From: Lachnospiraceae bacterium
GTDB lineage: Bacteria; Bacillota; Clostridia; Lachnospirales; Lachnospiraceae
Direction: 5' to 3'
NCBI GenBank assembly: GCA_017395635.1
Contig: JAFQOE010000011.1
Location: 1 to 52,862, forward strand
Length of the DNA stretch: 52,862 nt
Shown: positions 44,365 through 52,862 of the stretch, one piece after another
Numbering within the stretch: position 1 is the stretch's first letter
Layout: the number at the start of each line of letters is the position of its first letter
The notes under the pieces: model-generated
Databases searched by the model: none
The model's input: the letters and a program-made list of their open reading frames with translations, nothing else
Told to the model about the DNA's origin: nothing
Translations under genes and position numbers: made by a program

Positions 44365-44898
44365 TTAAGCTTCTTCAGTTCCTTCTGTCCCATCGTTTTT
44401 TTGATCTGCCGAATCATTCTGGTTACCATTTGCATCCCCTGTAGAATTATTTCCTTCTGTTTGAGAACCATTAGTTACCAAATGTTCAAGATAATCAAGA
44501 CTCACAACCGAATCAAGATATTCTGATGGATAATAATTTTCACCAATATGAAAATAAGTTTTTCCTTCACTTAACGTTACATAATCCACCAATCCACTTA
44601 TCTGATTAATATTACCTGCCGCATCCGGAACATTCAAAATAACATACTGTCCCGTCAAATTCATAGCCTGGTTATTACCAAAAGTTGTACCCAAATTCTG
44701 TAATTCTTCTACTGTAGAGAACTGTGCCAACTGAGCCATATACTCTGTATTACTAGTTGGTTGTAACGGATCCTGATACTGCATCTGTGTAACCAACAAC
44801 TGCAAAAAAGCATCTTTGTCCAAGGAACTATTCGAGCCATTCGTGTTATTTGCAACCTGTGATGTTACGATCGATGTGTCAATTCCTGAAATCGCCAT
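44365..44898 (-). CDS. flgD: Flagellar hook capping protein FlgD
   Basis: This 177-residue hook-cap protein has the conserved N-terminal [20 protein letters not shown] followed by [18 protein letters not shown]. The rest of the core is reduced, and the C-terminal tail is low complexity (Asn/Gly/Thr/Glu/Asp-rich). This is common for clostridial FlgD, which are shorter than the proteobacterial form. GGAGG lies before ATG 44898. It is 61 bp after fliK. Confidence 0.92.
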   Translation of the reverse strand: MAISGIDTSIVTSQVANNTNGSNSSLDKDAFLQLLVTQMQYQDPLQPTSNTEYMAQLAQFSTVEELQNLGTTFGNNQAMNLTGQYVILNVPDAAGNINQISGLVDYVTLSEGKTYFHIGENYYPSEYLDSVVSLDYLEHLVTNGSQTEGNNSTGDANGNQNDSADQKNDGTEGTEEA

Positions 44899-44959
44899 GC
44901 CATCTACCTCCTTTTCATTAATTATTATATCGGATAATTATCCAAAAAACTTAATATTA

Positions 44960-46537
44960 TTAAGCTCTATAGCTTACACTACTTCCAGAAACTTTCATCT
45001 TTTCAACTTCCGCTTCATCTTCCTGTGGAACCTCTTCACCTAATTCTGATAAATCAATTTTTCTTCTTTGATTCGAAGAACCTTTCTCATCAAAAGATTG
45101 TTGTTCTCCATCATTTTCAAAGCCCATTGTAGAAACCATTACCTCAATCGCTTCTACTTTCAAATCCTGTTGTTCCATCGCCTCTCTCAAATTAAGAAGT
45201 CCTGCCTCGATTGCTTGTTTAGCCGCCTCTGTTTCAGCAACAATACTAGCCGTCATAACCCCCTCTTTTGCCACAACATTAATTTGAATTCTTCCTAAAT
45301 GTTCCGGATATAGTTGTAACTCCAAAGATGTCTGTTGCTGATTCATATTCAAACGAACCTGTTCTACCACCTGACGAAGAATATCCATTTGTTGAACCGG
45401 TTGCTCTGAAACTCCTGCCACTTCTACATTATTCATAGCATCTTGAATTGCCTGTAATATAGGATTTACAAAAGTGTTTTGCTTTTCTGTCGGCGTCTCC
45501 GTTGTTATTTCCGTTGTCATAGACTCTTTTGAAGTCAATTGTTGAGATGACTCACTCAACTGTTGATGTTTTGTTTCCGACGAATCAAATGAATCAAACG
45601 AATCAGATGAATTAGATGAATTAGATGAATCACTATTTTCATTAACATCATTGACATACTTAGCATTATTATTATCAATGATTACTTCCGGTTCATCATC
45701 AGAAATAATTTCTTCCCTCACATCTACCCTCGGTTGCATATCAATCACATCATCTTGAGGTACCGTAATATCAGATAACATCTTTGCAATCTCTTCATTC
45801 GCAACAAATGATTCAACATCCGGAATCAATGTCTCCAACGCCATAACTTCATCCGACATTTCAGATAGAAATGCTTGTAATTCCTGATTCAGGTTTTCAT
45901 CAACAATCAAATCCGAAACTTCAGCATTATTCATTTGAAGAAAAAATTCTTTCAATCCTTGCTGCGTCATCAAATCCGCCGGTTCCATTCCGAACTCTTC
46001 CAGTTTCACAGCAAGTTCTTCTAAACTAATATCAAATTGTTGCATAACACCAGCAATTAAATTACCAATTGTTTCAAGGATAGTAGCCATATCCTCTTCA
46101 GATATGTCTTCCAGTCCTTCAATACCCTGCACAACTTCTGCATCTTCAATCGTTTCCACTGATCCGGAATCATCAGATTCAGAAACCTCTGCCTTTTCTT
46201 CTACAACAGTTTTTCCCTCCTCCAAATCATTCGAGCCGGAAGATTCGTTCACTTTCTTGGAATCATCCTTTTTCTCACTATTAATCATTTTGTCATCTGA
46301 TACCGATGTATCACCTTTAGACAAATCCTTTTTTGAAGAAATCTGGTTATCATTCTTAGGGTTCGCAAAACCTACCATATTATCATCAGTTTTCTGATTG
46401 CTTGTATTTTGCAATACATCAGCAAAATTAAGAGAACTATCCGTTTCCTCTTTTGCAGATATCGGATTAACAGCTTTGTTGCCTACCAATAAGAAGTTAG
46501 CCATATTTACATTCTGATTAACTTGTACATTCTGCAT
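44960..46537 (-). CDS. fliK: Flagellar hook-length control protein FliK
   Basis: This 525-residue protein has a long acidic, Ser/Asn/Asp-rich central region (about 30-370), with runs of Ser-Asn/Asp repeats at about 305-325. A conserved C-terminal domain (about 400-480) contains LELQLYPEHLGRIQINVVAK and MTASIVAETEAAKQAIEAGL. FliK stops hook growth and switches FlhB. GGAGGCAGGAT precedes ATG 46537. The low-complexity region is typical of the ruler part and poorly conserved. Confidence 0.93.
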   Translation of the reverse strand: MQNVQVNQNVNMANFLLVGNKAVNPISAKEETDSSLNFADVLQNTSNQKTDDNMVGFANPKNDNQISSKKDLSKGDTSVSDDKMINSEKKDDSKKVNESSGSNDLEEGKTVVEEKAEVSESDDSGSVETIEDAEVVQGIEGLEDISEEDMATILETIGNLIAGVMQQFDISLEELAVKLEEFGMEPADLMTQQGLKEFFLQMNNAEVSDLIVDENLNQELQAFLSEMSDEVMALETLIPDVESFVANEEIAKMLSDITVPQDDVIDMQPRVDVREEIISDDEPEVIIDNNNAKYVNDVNENSDSSNSSNSSDSFDSFDSSETKHQQLSESSQQLTSKESMTTEITTETPTEKQNTFVNPILQAIQDAMNNVEVAGVSEQPVQQMDILRQVVEQVRLNMNQQQTSLELQLYPEHLGRIQINVVAKEGVMTASIVAETEAAKQAIEAGLLNLREAMEQQDLKVEAIEVMVSTMGFENDGEQQSFDEKGSSNQRRKIDLSELGEEVPQEDEAEVEKMKVSGSSVSYRA

Positions 46538-46564
46538 ATCCTGCCTCCTTTCATATTATTGTGG

Positions 46565-47329
46565 TCAAGGCATTAATTTTTTCGTGATATTTGCCGCAAA
46601 GGAAGGATCCAACTCATTCATAATCTTTGCTCTACTATCCGCTTTCATTGCCTTTAGTATCTCCGCTACCGTATCTAAATTATCGCCCATCTTTTCCAAT
46701 ACCTCTGCCGCATCAGCCGGTTTCATATTCTCATAAGTCTTTGCCACATCCTTAAGTTCTGAATCCGCCGAATCCGCGAGAAGCAATTGTCTATAAATGG
46801 ATTCTGCATGCGCTGCATCAATACTCTCATACCACTTAATATATGTATCGGCATCCGGAGCGTTTTCTCCATAGACTATTTGATTATAAAATTCTTCTTT
46901 TTCTATCTGAAATTCATTTTGAGCCTCTTCAAATACCTTTAATCGCTCAATTTGCTTTTCCAAATCACTTTTTTCTTCCTTCAATGTTTTATTGTTTTTT
47001 GACAATTTTTCATTTTCAGCTTCTAATTGGGCAATCATTTCTTTTGCTTGCGAAAGTGTCGCAATCTGATTTTCTTGTCCTTCTTCTTCCGCTTCTTTTG
47101 CTAATTGTTCCTCAGAAGGTTCCGGTAAAATCATATTAACAACCGGTACATCTTTGAGAATCGGACGTAAAACAGAACTTCCAAATCCCCCAACATCAAA
47201 CTTAATGAGTGCAATAATAATGATTAGCCAGACAAGTATAATCAAAAAAACAAAAAAAGTAGACAAAATCTTACTTCCAATGCCTTCTCCATCTTTTTCA
47301 ATTCGTTCTTTTTTATCTTTTTTAGCCAT
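46565..47329 (-). CDS. MotE/YlxF-like membrane protein with MgtE N-terminal-type domain
   Basis: This 254-residue protein has a membrane segment (FVFLIILVWLIIIIALI, about 26-42), a coiled coil (about 80-145) and a C-terminal helical domain (about 170-254). That domain has YENMKPADAAEVLEKMGDNL and the SRAKIMNELDPSFAANITKK repeats, like the MgtE intracellular domain found in YlxF/MotE. Homologues sit between fliJ and fliK in Firmicutes; in some species they chaperone the stator. It starts 6 bp after the fliJ stop, following GGAGG. Confidence 0.85.
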   Translation of the reverse strand: MAKKDKKERIEKDGEGIGSKILSTFFVFLIILVWLIIIIALIKFDVGGFGSSVLRPILKDVPVVNMILPEPSEEQLAKEAEEEGQENQIATLSQAKEMIAQLEAENEKLSKNNKTLKEEKSDLEKQIERLKVFEEAQNEFQIEKEEFYNQIVYGENAPDADTYIKWYESIDAAHAESIYRQLLLADSADSELKDVAKTYENMKPADAAEVLEKMGDNLDTVAEILKAMKADSRAKIMNELDPSFAANITKKLMP

Positions 47330-47335
47330 AAGACA

Positions 47336-47794
47336 CTATACCTCCTCCTGTTCATCTTTGTTGTTATATTGATAACTCACTAATTGATCTATTTCTTTCA
47401 TTTCTTCTTGATTCAATTCTTGCAAAAATTCTTCGAATTGGTTCTCTTTTAATTTCTCATGAATTTTTCTTTCCTGCATAGCTACATTCATTTTCTGTGC
47501 AGCAATCTCAAGCTCACGTTCTATTTTTTGTACAACCTGCTCTTGATTGTATATGTATTCATCCATCAAAAGAATCGCATTCTTACACTCTTCAATTTCT
47601 AAGACATCCAATTTTTGAGAAACAAGTTGCATGTACATGTCCATATAAGTATTTTTTCGTAGTTTCAACTCATCTAACTGAGCCATTGCCTCATTCAACC
47701 GAACACGTACAGCCATGTATTCCTGTTTCGCCTGTTCCTCTAATTTGTATTTGATATCTAATATGTTCTGCATGCGATAAAAAAACTTAGCCAA
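47336..47794 (-). CDS. fliJ: Flagellar export chaperone FliJ
   Basis: This 152-residue all-helical protein has the coiled-coil pattern of FliJ, from YRMQNILDIKYKLEEQ to the Gln/Glu-rich end. It cycles chaperones and joins the FliI ATPase ring. The start is TTG 47794, since AAAGGA lies about 10 bases upstream, while the next ATG (47773) has no site. It begins 14 bp after fliI. Confidence 0.9.
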   Translation of the reverse strand: MAKFFYRMQNILDIKYKLEEQAKQEYMAVRVRLNEAMAQLDELKLRKNTYMDMYMQLVSQKLDVLEIEECKNAILLMDEYIYNQEQVVQKIERELEIAAQKMNVAMQERKIHEKLKENQFEEFLQELNQEEMKEIDQLVSYQYNNKDEQEEV

Positions 47795-47808
47795 TTCTAA
47801 TCAATCCT

Positions 47809-49128
47809 TTAACTTGCATTACTGTCAGCAAAAATATCTCCCAACATCCTAATTTCGTCATCAAATGCATATTTGCTATGCGTGTCTTGTCGCAAATAAT
47901 CATTCACTTGTCGTATCTTTGATATAGCATAATCAATATCCGGATTCGAACCCGGTTTGTACGCACCAATATTAATCAAATCCTCTGCTTCATTGTAAGT
48001 TGCTAAAACCGTTTTCAATTTGCCAGCCAAAGCCTTATGTTCTTTCGTGGCAATCCCACTCATACAACGTGAAATACTCTGCAACACATCTATCGCTGGA
48101 TAGTGATTCTTATGCCCCAACTTTCTTGACAACAGAATATGTCCATCCAAAATACCTCTTGCTGTATCCGAAATCGGTTCATTAAAATCGTCACCATCTA
48201 CTAAAACGGCATATAATCCTGTAATAGATCCTTTTTCAGAATTACCCGCACGTTCCAAAACCTTAGGTAATTCCGAATATACTGATGGCGGATAACCTCT
48301 CGTAACAGGTGGTTCACCCGAAGCCAATCCTATTTCTCTTTGTGCCATACAAAAACGAGTCATATTATCCATCATCAACAAGACATCTTTGCCTTGATCT
48401 CTAAAGTATTCTGCAATAGCTGTTGCTGTCTTGGCTGCCTTATTACGAATAAGAGCCGGTTTATCCGAAGTCGCAATAACAAGCACGGAACGCTTAAGGC
48501 CTTCCTCTCCCAAGTCATTCTCAATGAACTCTCGAACCTCTCTGCCACGCTCTCCTATCAACGCAATTACATTAATATCTGCTTTTGTATTACGCGCAAA
48601 CATACCCATTAACGTAGATTTACCAACACCTGATCCGGCAAAAATTCCAATTCTTTGTCCTTTGCCAACCGTCAACATACCATCTACTGCCTTTACACCC
48701 AAACATAACGGCTCTGAAATCATTTTACGCTTTAACGCATCCGGCGGTGGTGCTTCTATAGGATAAGTTTCATCCAAATGTAACTCACTGCCATCCATGG
48801 GTCTGCCAAGACCATCCAAGGCCATACCAAGCAATTCTTCTCCAACTTGTACCTTTAATGGCTCTTTCGTATTCTCAACAACCGCGCCCAATCCAATTCC
48901 ATCTACACTATCAAAAGGCATCAACAAAACACGACTATCCCGAAATCCCACAACCTCTGCCATAACCGACTGAGATCCATCTTTTGAGGTAATCGTACAT
49001 AAATCATTCAATTTGCACGTAGGACCTACCGATTCAACAGTAAGTCCTACAATCTTCGCTACTTTTCCAAGCTCTCGCACATAGGAACGATTCACCAGGG
49101 AAAAATAAGGTCCATAATTAATATCCAA
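47809..49128 (-). CDS. fliI: Flagellar export ATPase FliI
   Basis: This 439-residue ATPase energises flagellar protein export. Walker A is GSGVGKST (165-172); Walker B lies in DVLLMMDNMTRF, and EIGLASGEPPVTRGYPPSV is a family signature. The N-terminal hexamer-forming domain has LCTITSKDG. TTG 49128 is favoured because AGGTGG lies five bases before it, while GTG 49137 overlaps that site; the difference is three codons. It starts 9 bp after fliH. Confidence 0.95.
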   Translation of the reverse strand: MDINYGPYFSLVNRSYVRELGKVAKIVGLTVESVGPTCKLNDLCTITSKDGSQSVMAEVVGFRDSRVLLMPFDSVDGIGLGAVVENTKEPLKVQVGEELLGMALDGLGRPMDGSELHLDETYPIEAPPPDALKRKMISEPLCLGVKAVDGMLTVGKGQRIGIFAGSGVGKSTLMGMFARNTKADINVIALIGERGREVREFIENDLGEEGLKRSVLVIATSDKPALIRNKAAKTATAIAEYFRDQGKDVLLMMDNMTRFCMAQREIGLASGEPPVTRGYPPSVYSELPKVLERAGNSEKGSITGLYAVLVDGDDFNEPISDTARGILDGHILLSRKLGHKNHYPAIDVLQSISRCMSGIATKEHKALAGKLKTVLATYNEAEDLINIGAYKPGSNPDIDYAISKIRQVNDYLRQDTHSKYAFDDEIRMLGDIFADSNAS

Positions 49129-49137
49129 AGAAACCAC

Positions 49138-50031
49138 CTATTCTTTAACCATAAACTTTAATGCTTTTATTAAATTATCCAGTTGAACATCCAAACTAAT
49201 ATCAACCATTCCATTATCCGTTTCAATTATACATTGTAAGGATGCCAGTTTAGCATCCTCAAAAATTTCCATATCAATCGCCGGATTCAATGCACCATAA
49301 ATTTCTTCCTTACGTTCAACCAAATCTTCATAATCGCTACTAGATACTTTAATGACAAAATGCTTACTATTATCTAAATCATGCATTGCAGCATTAATCA
49401 TATACAACAAAACATCTCTTTGTCCTTCGACCACAATACCTGTGATGGACGGAATTAGTTGACATAATAATTCAACCATTTTATGTTCTGTTTCTTCGAC
49501 CAAGCGAACCGATCTCTCTTGCAATTGTTCTTCGCCTTCGCGCATTTTACAATCCAGTTCAGCTTCTTTTTCTGCATATTCTTTTAACACAGAATCCATA
49601 GCAGTATCATATCCAACTTGGTATCCTTCTTCCTGTGCCTGCTTTTTTATCTTTTCTGCCTCATCAAATGCTTCTGCACGGAGTTGTTCTGCCTCATCAT
49701 GCGCTCGTGAAATAATCTCTTCTGCTTCATCTTTTGCTGAACGCAACATTTCTTCCATCATCTGTTGAACATCTTGTTCAACATCAGAAGACAAAATTAT
49801 TTGTTCCTCATCCATCATAAGAGACAAATCTTTATCAAAATTAGTCCCTTCTAATTCTGCATCCAAAATCAACGCCTCTGCCAACGCTTCTTCCACCGAT
49901 GGTTGTTCTATTATTCTTTTTTCTTCCATATCAGAATTCATTGCTTTAATAATCTTGTTCTCATCGGCATTTATCAGCAATTTTTTATCCTGAGAAAATG
50001 CAACAAATCCGGATTTAATTAAATTAGACAA
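49138..50031 (-). CDS. fliH: Flagellar assembly protein FliH
   Basis: This 297-residue negative regulator and stator of FliI has an acidic N-terminal half and a long helix of Glu/Ala/Lys pattern (about 95-165). A C-terminal domain with KMVELLCQLIPSITGIVVEG binds FliI. Start is TTG 50031; the fliG end overlaps by 8 bases, with GGAGG inside the last codons of fliG. The sequence divergence is normal for FliH. Confidence 0.88.
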   Translation of the reverse strand: MSNLIKSGFVAFSQDKKLLINADENKIIKAMNSDMEEKRIIEQPSVEEALAEALILDAELEGTNFDKDLSLMMDEEQIILSSDVEQDVQQMMEEMLRSAKDEAEEIISRAHDEAEQLRAEAFDEAEKIKKQAQEEGYQVGYDTAMDSVLKEYAEKEAELDCKMREGEEQLQERSVRLVEETEHKMVELLCQLIPSITGIVVEGQRDVLLYMINAAMHDLDNSKHFVIKVSSSDYEDLVERKEEIYGALNPAIDMEIFEDAKLASLQCIIETDNGMVDISLDVQLDNLIKALKFMVKE

Positions 50032-51037
50032 TTATCTCGTCACCTCCACCACGGGAAATAACAATTTCTCCAGTGTCCTCGAGCTTTCGAATAATATTTA
50101 CAATCTTCTGCTGAGCTTCTTCTACATCTTTCAAACGTACAGGACCCATGTATTCCATATCCTCGCGTATCATAGTTGCAAGACGGCTTGATAAGTTGCT
50201 GAAAATACAATTTTGAACATCCTCGTTTGCATTCTTCAAAGCCACCGCAAGTTCGTTGTTGTCCACCTCGCGCAAAACTGTTTGTATTGCACGATTGTCC
50301 AACGTGAGAATATCTTCGAACACAAACATCTTACGTCTAATCTCATCTGCAAGTTCTGGTTCTTCAATTTCAAGTGTTTCCATGATATGTTTCTCTGTAC
50401 TACGATCTACTGTATTCAAAATAGAAACAATTGCATCTACACCACCAACAATCGTGTAGTCCTGATTAACAAGAGATGACAATTTCTTCTCCAAAACTTT
50501 TTCCACTTCCTTAATAACATCCGGACTCGTTCTATCCATTAACGCAATACGTTTCGCAACATCTGCTTGCTTCTCCGGTGGCAACGCGCCAACCACTGCA
50601 GCAGCCTGCCCTGACGGTAAATATGCCAAAATTAAGGCAATCGTCTGTGGATGCTCATCCTGAATGAAATTCAACAACTGTGAAGGGTCCGCCTTACGGA
50701 CAAACTCAAACGGACGAACCTGTAAGGATGCAGTAAGTCTTCCAATAACATCCTTTGCCTTTTCTTCACCAAGTGCCTTATCCAACAATTCTTTTGCGTA
50801 TCCGATACCACCTTCCGCAATATACTGCTGTGCAAGACACACTTCATAAAACTCTTCCAATACACGTTCTTTTAAATCTGGTGGAACACTTCTTGTATTG
50901 GCAATTTCCAAAGTCAAAGCCTCTATTTCGTCTTCCTTCAAATGTTTAAAAATACTAGCAGATTTCTCAGGTCCAAGCGAAATCAAAAGAATCGCCGCTT
51001 TTTGGATACCCGAAAGATCGTCATCATATGTTGCCAT
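50024..51037 (-). CDS. fliG: Flagellar motor switch protein FliG
   Basis: This 337-residue C-ring protein meets the stator. Features are the N-terminal domain AILLISLGPEKSASIFKHL, the middle EHPQTIALILAYL motif (about 125-137), and the C-terminal domain with charged residues in VFEDILTLDNRAIQTVLREV and KNANEDVQNCIFSNLSSR. GGAGG precedes ATG 51037 by seven bases; an earlier in-frame start at 51061 overlaps that site. It follows fliF after 61 bp. Confidence 0.96.
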   Translation of the reverse strand: MATYDDDLSGIQKAAILLISLGPEKSASIFKHLKEDEIEALTLEIANTRSVPPDLKERVLEEFYEVCLAQQYIAEGGIGYAKELLDKALGEEKAKDVIGRLTASLQVRPFEFVRKADPSQLLNFIQDEHPQTIALILAYLPSGQAAAVVGALPPEKQADVAKRIALMDRTSPDVIKEVEKVLEKKLSSLVNQDYTIVGGVDAIVSILNTVDRSTEKHIMETLEIEEPELADEIRRKMFVFEDILTLDNRAIQTVLREVDNNELAVALKNANEDVQNCIFSNLSSRLATMIREDMEYMGPVRLKDVEEAQQKIVNIIRKLEDTGEIVISRGGGDEIIV

Positions 51038-51098
51038 ACTAACTCCTCCAACACTATTCAAATACTATCGTAACTATTCAGTACTTTCTATCTATATA

Positions 51099-52715
51099 TT
51101 ATTCCCATTCATCATTCAGCCAGTTACGTAACAACAAAGCAACTTCATCCGGATTTTCTTCCACAAATCGTTCAATCTGTTGTCTTGTAGCTGATTTTTC
51201 ACTAAACTCAATATCTTCAAGAGTCTGATTTTCTTTCGTTGTCGCAAGTAATGCTTCTACCGAAAGCTCTGGTTCTAATTCCGTTACCTCTACCGGCTTC
51301 ATTCCCTTAAATACAACAAAACATAATAGTAAAACAATCAAAATCGCCAAAGCGAACTGCAAATAATTAGTAACCACATCCGCAGCCGTTGCTTCATATG
51401 GATAGAACAAAGGAACTTCATATGCCTGAATCTGAATATTTTCAACACTAATACCTGTTGCTTTTTCCACTAATGCATACGTCTCATCATCCACTTCAAC
51501 CGCTTTACGTTCATCATTTTCTTCTTGAAAAGCTTCAAAATTAGTACCTTTCAACAACCCTGCTTTTTTCATCTTAGCTTCGTCATAAATCACATATTTG
51601 CTAAGAACAACCGCAATTGATGAATTTGCAGTATTAACCTTACCTACCGCTTCTTCCGTAATAGTAGTCTTCACACTTTCGCTATAAGTCTGTTTTACAA
51701 CACTTGCACTACTATTCGCCAAAGCACCCGTCAACAGCTCATAATCATTGATTTCATCATCATTAGAGTCAGTCCCCGGAATACCGGCATTGCCATCTAC
51801 ATTTTCTGCATTATATGTATAAGTTTCCAACAATGGACCTGTATCTTCTTCCTCATCCTCCGTATAGTGAAGTTCATCTTGAATCTTAGTCTTGTCCAGA
51901 TTAATATCTAAATTTGCTTTTACTTCTGCATCATTATAGACACCGGAATTAACAAATAAGCTTCGAACCTGATCTTGTATGTTTTCTGTAACCTGATTAC
52001 GAATCTTAACAGTCTGAGATGCCGAACCAATAATAGATGTTTCATCACTATCGCCACCAAACAACAACGCACCGGCTTGATTAACGATACGAATCGAATC
52101 TGTTGTTTTATTGCCTAAAGCGGTTGCAATATAATTAGCAATTCCCTCTACACTTGCTTGATCAAAACTCTCTGTTGTTACCAGTAAAATACTGGCAGAA
52201 GACTCTTTCTTTTCAGATAACAAGGAGTTGGTCGAGTCCGGAATTGTAATCTGAACAGAAGCTTGCTTAACACCCTCAATATTCTCTATTATTTCTGCAT
52301 AATTATTCTGTGCAACAAGTTTTTCTTTTAATTTTCTTTCGCTATCTGTAGTAGACATACTATTGTTAAATAACTTATCCCAATCGTCATCATAATCAGT
52401 TGCAATATTATTCTCACCTAGTGCAAGTCGTGCTGTCGCTTCATTCTCCTCTGGAACTGACAACGTCAAACCATCATTCGTAAATTCATACGGAATTGCT
52501 TCTTCTGTCAATATCTTCTTTGCTTCTGATGCATTCGTTGTATTGTCAAATGTAACAATCTCCACATAAGTCGTACGATTAAGCAACACAACAAGCGCCA
52601 CCAGTGTAAATACTACTGCTGCCGCTATACATATAATCATCGTTTTTTGTTTGCTTGTAAACCGATTCCAAAATTCAACAATTTTAGTTTGAATAGTCTT
52701 TAGTCTATCTAACAT
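51099..52715 (-). CDS. fliF: Flagellar MS-ring protein FliF
   Basis: This 538-residue ring protein anchors the basal body in the membrane. It has a first membrane segment (MIICIAAAVVFTLVALVVLL, about 26-45), a YscJ/FliF ring-building domain (about 46-220), a long exported region and a second membrane segment (YLQFALAILIVLLLCFVVF, about 449-467). The C-terminal tail binds FliG, with RFVEENPDEVALLLRNWLNDE at the end. TAGGGG precedes ATG 52715. No fliE or flgBC is seen upstream; the window ends after about 150 bp of repeats. Confidence 0.96.
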   Translation of the reverse strand: MLDRLKTIQTKIVEFWNRFTSKQKTMIICIAAAVVFTLVALVVLLNRTTYVEIVTFDNTTNASEAKKILTEEAIPYEFTNDGLTLSVPEENEATARLALGENNIATDYDDDWDKLFNNSMSTTDSERKLKEKLVAQNNYAEIIENIEGVKQASVQITIPDSTNSLLSEKKESSASILLVTTESFDQASVEGIANYIATALGNKTTDSIRIVNQAGALLFGGDSDETSIIGSASQTVKIRNQVTENIQDQVRSLFVNSGVYNDAEVKANLDINLDKTKIQDELHYTEDEEEDTGPLLETYTYNAENVDGNAGIPGTDSNDDEINDYELLTGALANSSASVVKQTYSESVKTTITEEAVGKVNTANSSIAVVLSKYVIYDEAKMKKAGLLKGTNFEAFQEENDERKAVEVDDETYALVEKATGISVENIQIQAYEVPLFYPYEATAADVVTNYLQFALAILIVLLLCFVVFKGMKPVEVTELEPELSVEALLATTKENQTLEDIEFSEKSATRQQIERFVEENPDEVALLLRNWLNDEWE

Positions 52716-52741
52716 ATTAACCCCTACCGTATATCAAAATT

Positions 52742-52862
52742 ACGAACGCAGTTCGCTTTCACTTCGTTTCAGCTCACTGTTCGTTGTTCGCGCCTTTCCT
52801 TTCGCACGAACGCAGTTCGCTTTCACTTCGTTTCAGCTCACTGTTCGTTGTTCGCGCCTTTC
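52742..52862. repeat. Tandem 64-bp repeat upstream of fliF, cut by the window edge
   Basis: Copy 1 (52742-52805) and copy 2 (from 52806, 57 bp to the edge) are identical over all 57 comparable bases. GC is about 51 percent in the 57-base part, well above the AT-rich surroundings. The unit carries a CGAAC-GCA-GTTCG hairpin and repeated TTCG steps. On the minus strand one frame reads ARTTNSELKRSESELRS, but 64 is not a multiple of 3, so it breaks in the next copy. I recall this peptide as spurious translated junk in many gut Lachnospiraceae genomes, which suggests a dispersed repeat family. Confidence 0.85.

Noticed and set aside
1..52862. Sigma-28 type promoters, tRNA or rRNA genes, phage or defence islands
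   Set aside because: I looked for GCCGATAA-like -10 elements, cloverleaf arms and known defence signatures and saw none that I could support, apart from the solitary Fic gene.

Overview
The window looks like a chromosomal segment of a motile, low-GC member of the Clostridia, most likely a Lachnospiraceae species (Roseburia/Eubacterium/Lachnospira type). The grounds are a Gram-positive PolC replicase, an AT-rich genome, a Bacillus/Clostridium-type chemotaxis set (CheC, CheD, CheW, FliY with CheC-like phosphatase sites), FapA, SwrD/FlbD, a TIGR02530-type hook-region protein and strong GGAGG ribosome binding sites. The species assignment is inference; no rRNA or tRNA gene was seen. Every complete gene I accept lies on the minus strand, so the biology reads from right to left.

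Right to left: (1) 52862-52742 is the edge of a tandem 64-bp non-coding repeat. (2) 52715-28692 is the body of a large flagellar cluster: fliF-fliG-fliH-fliI-fliJ-motE-like-fliK-flgD-TIGR02530-flgE-flbD, then a promoter, then motA-motB-fliL-fliM-fliY-cheY-fliO-fliP-fliQ-fliR-flhB-flhA-flhF-flhG-pilZ. It closes with a strong intrinsic terminator at 28628-28670. (3) A new promoter starts cheB-cheA-cheW-cheC-cheD-96aa-fliA-fapA-112aa-DUF6115-mltG-like, ended by a terminator at 19448-19488. (4) rpsB and tsf have their own promoter and leader, with a terminator between them and another after tsf. (5) A Na/Pi-cotransporter-like gene stands alone, followed by a terminator. (6) A housekeeping operon starts at about 15280: a small DivIC-like membrane protein, a repeat-rich bactofilin, pyrH, frr, uppS, cdsA, dxr, rseP, ispG and polC. 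It makes UMP, recycles ribosomes, and supplies isoprenoid carriers, CDP-diacylglycerol and a site-2 protease, and it ends at a terminator at 1659-1708. (7) The left 1.5 kb is accessory: a solitary class II Fic protein and the 3' end of an IS1634-like transposase.

Most of the window is conserved core machinery. The points that merit a second look are: a bactofilin carrying about 13 tandem 13-residue acidic repeats at the head of the envelope-precursor operon, next to a DivIC-like protein; a CheB reduced to its esterase domain with no receiver domain; a terminator plus promoter separating the chemotaxis/sigma section from the flagellar structural section; three small or uncharacterised proteins and a catalytic-domain-less MltG-like protein carried as the tail of the chemotaxis/sigma unit; an inverted repeat spanning the promoter of motA; and the 64-bp tandem repeat beside fliF. 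I found no CRISPR array, phage or obvious new defence system. Start codons were chosen from Shine-Dalgarno spacing, and several genes use TTG or GTG.
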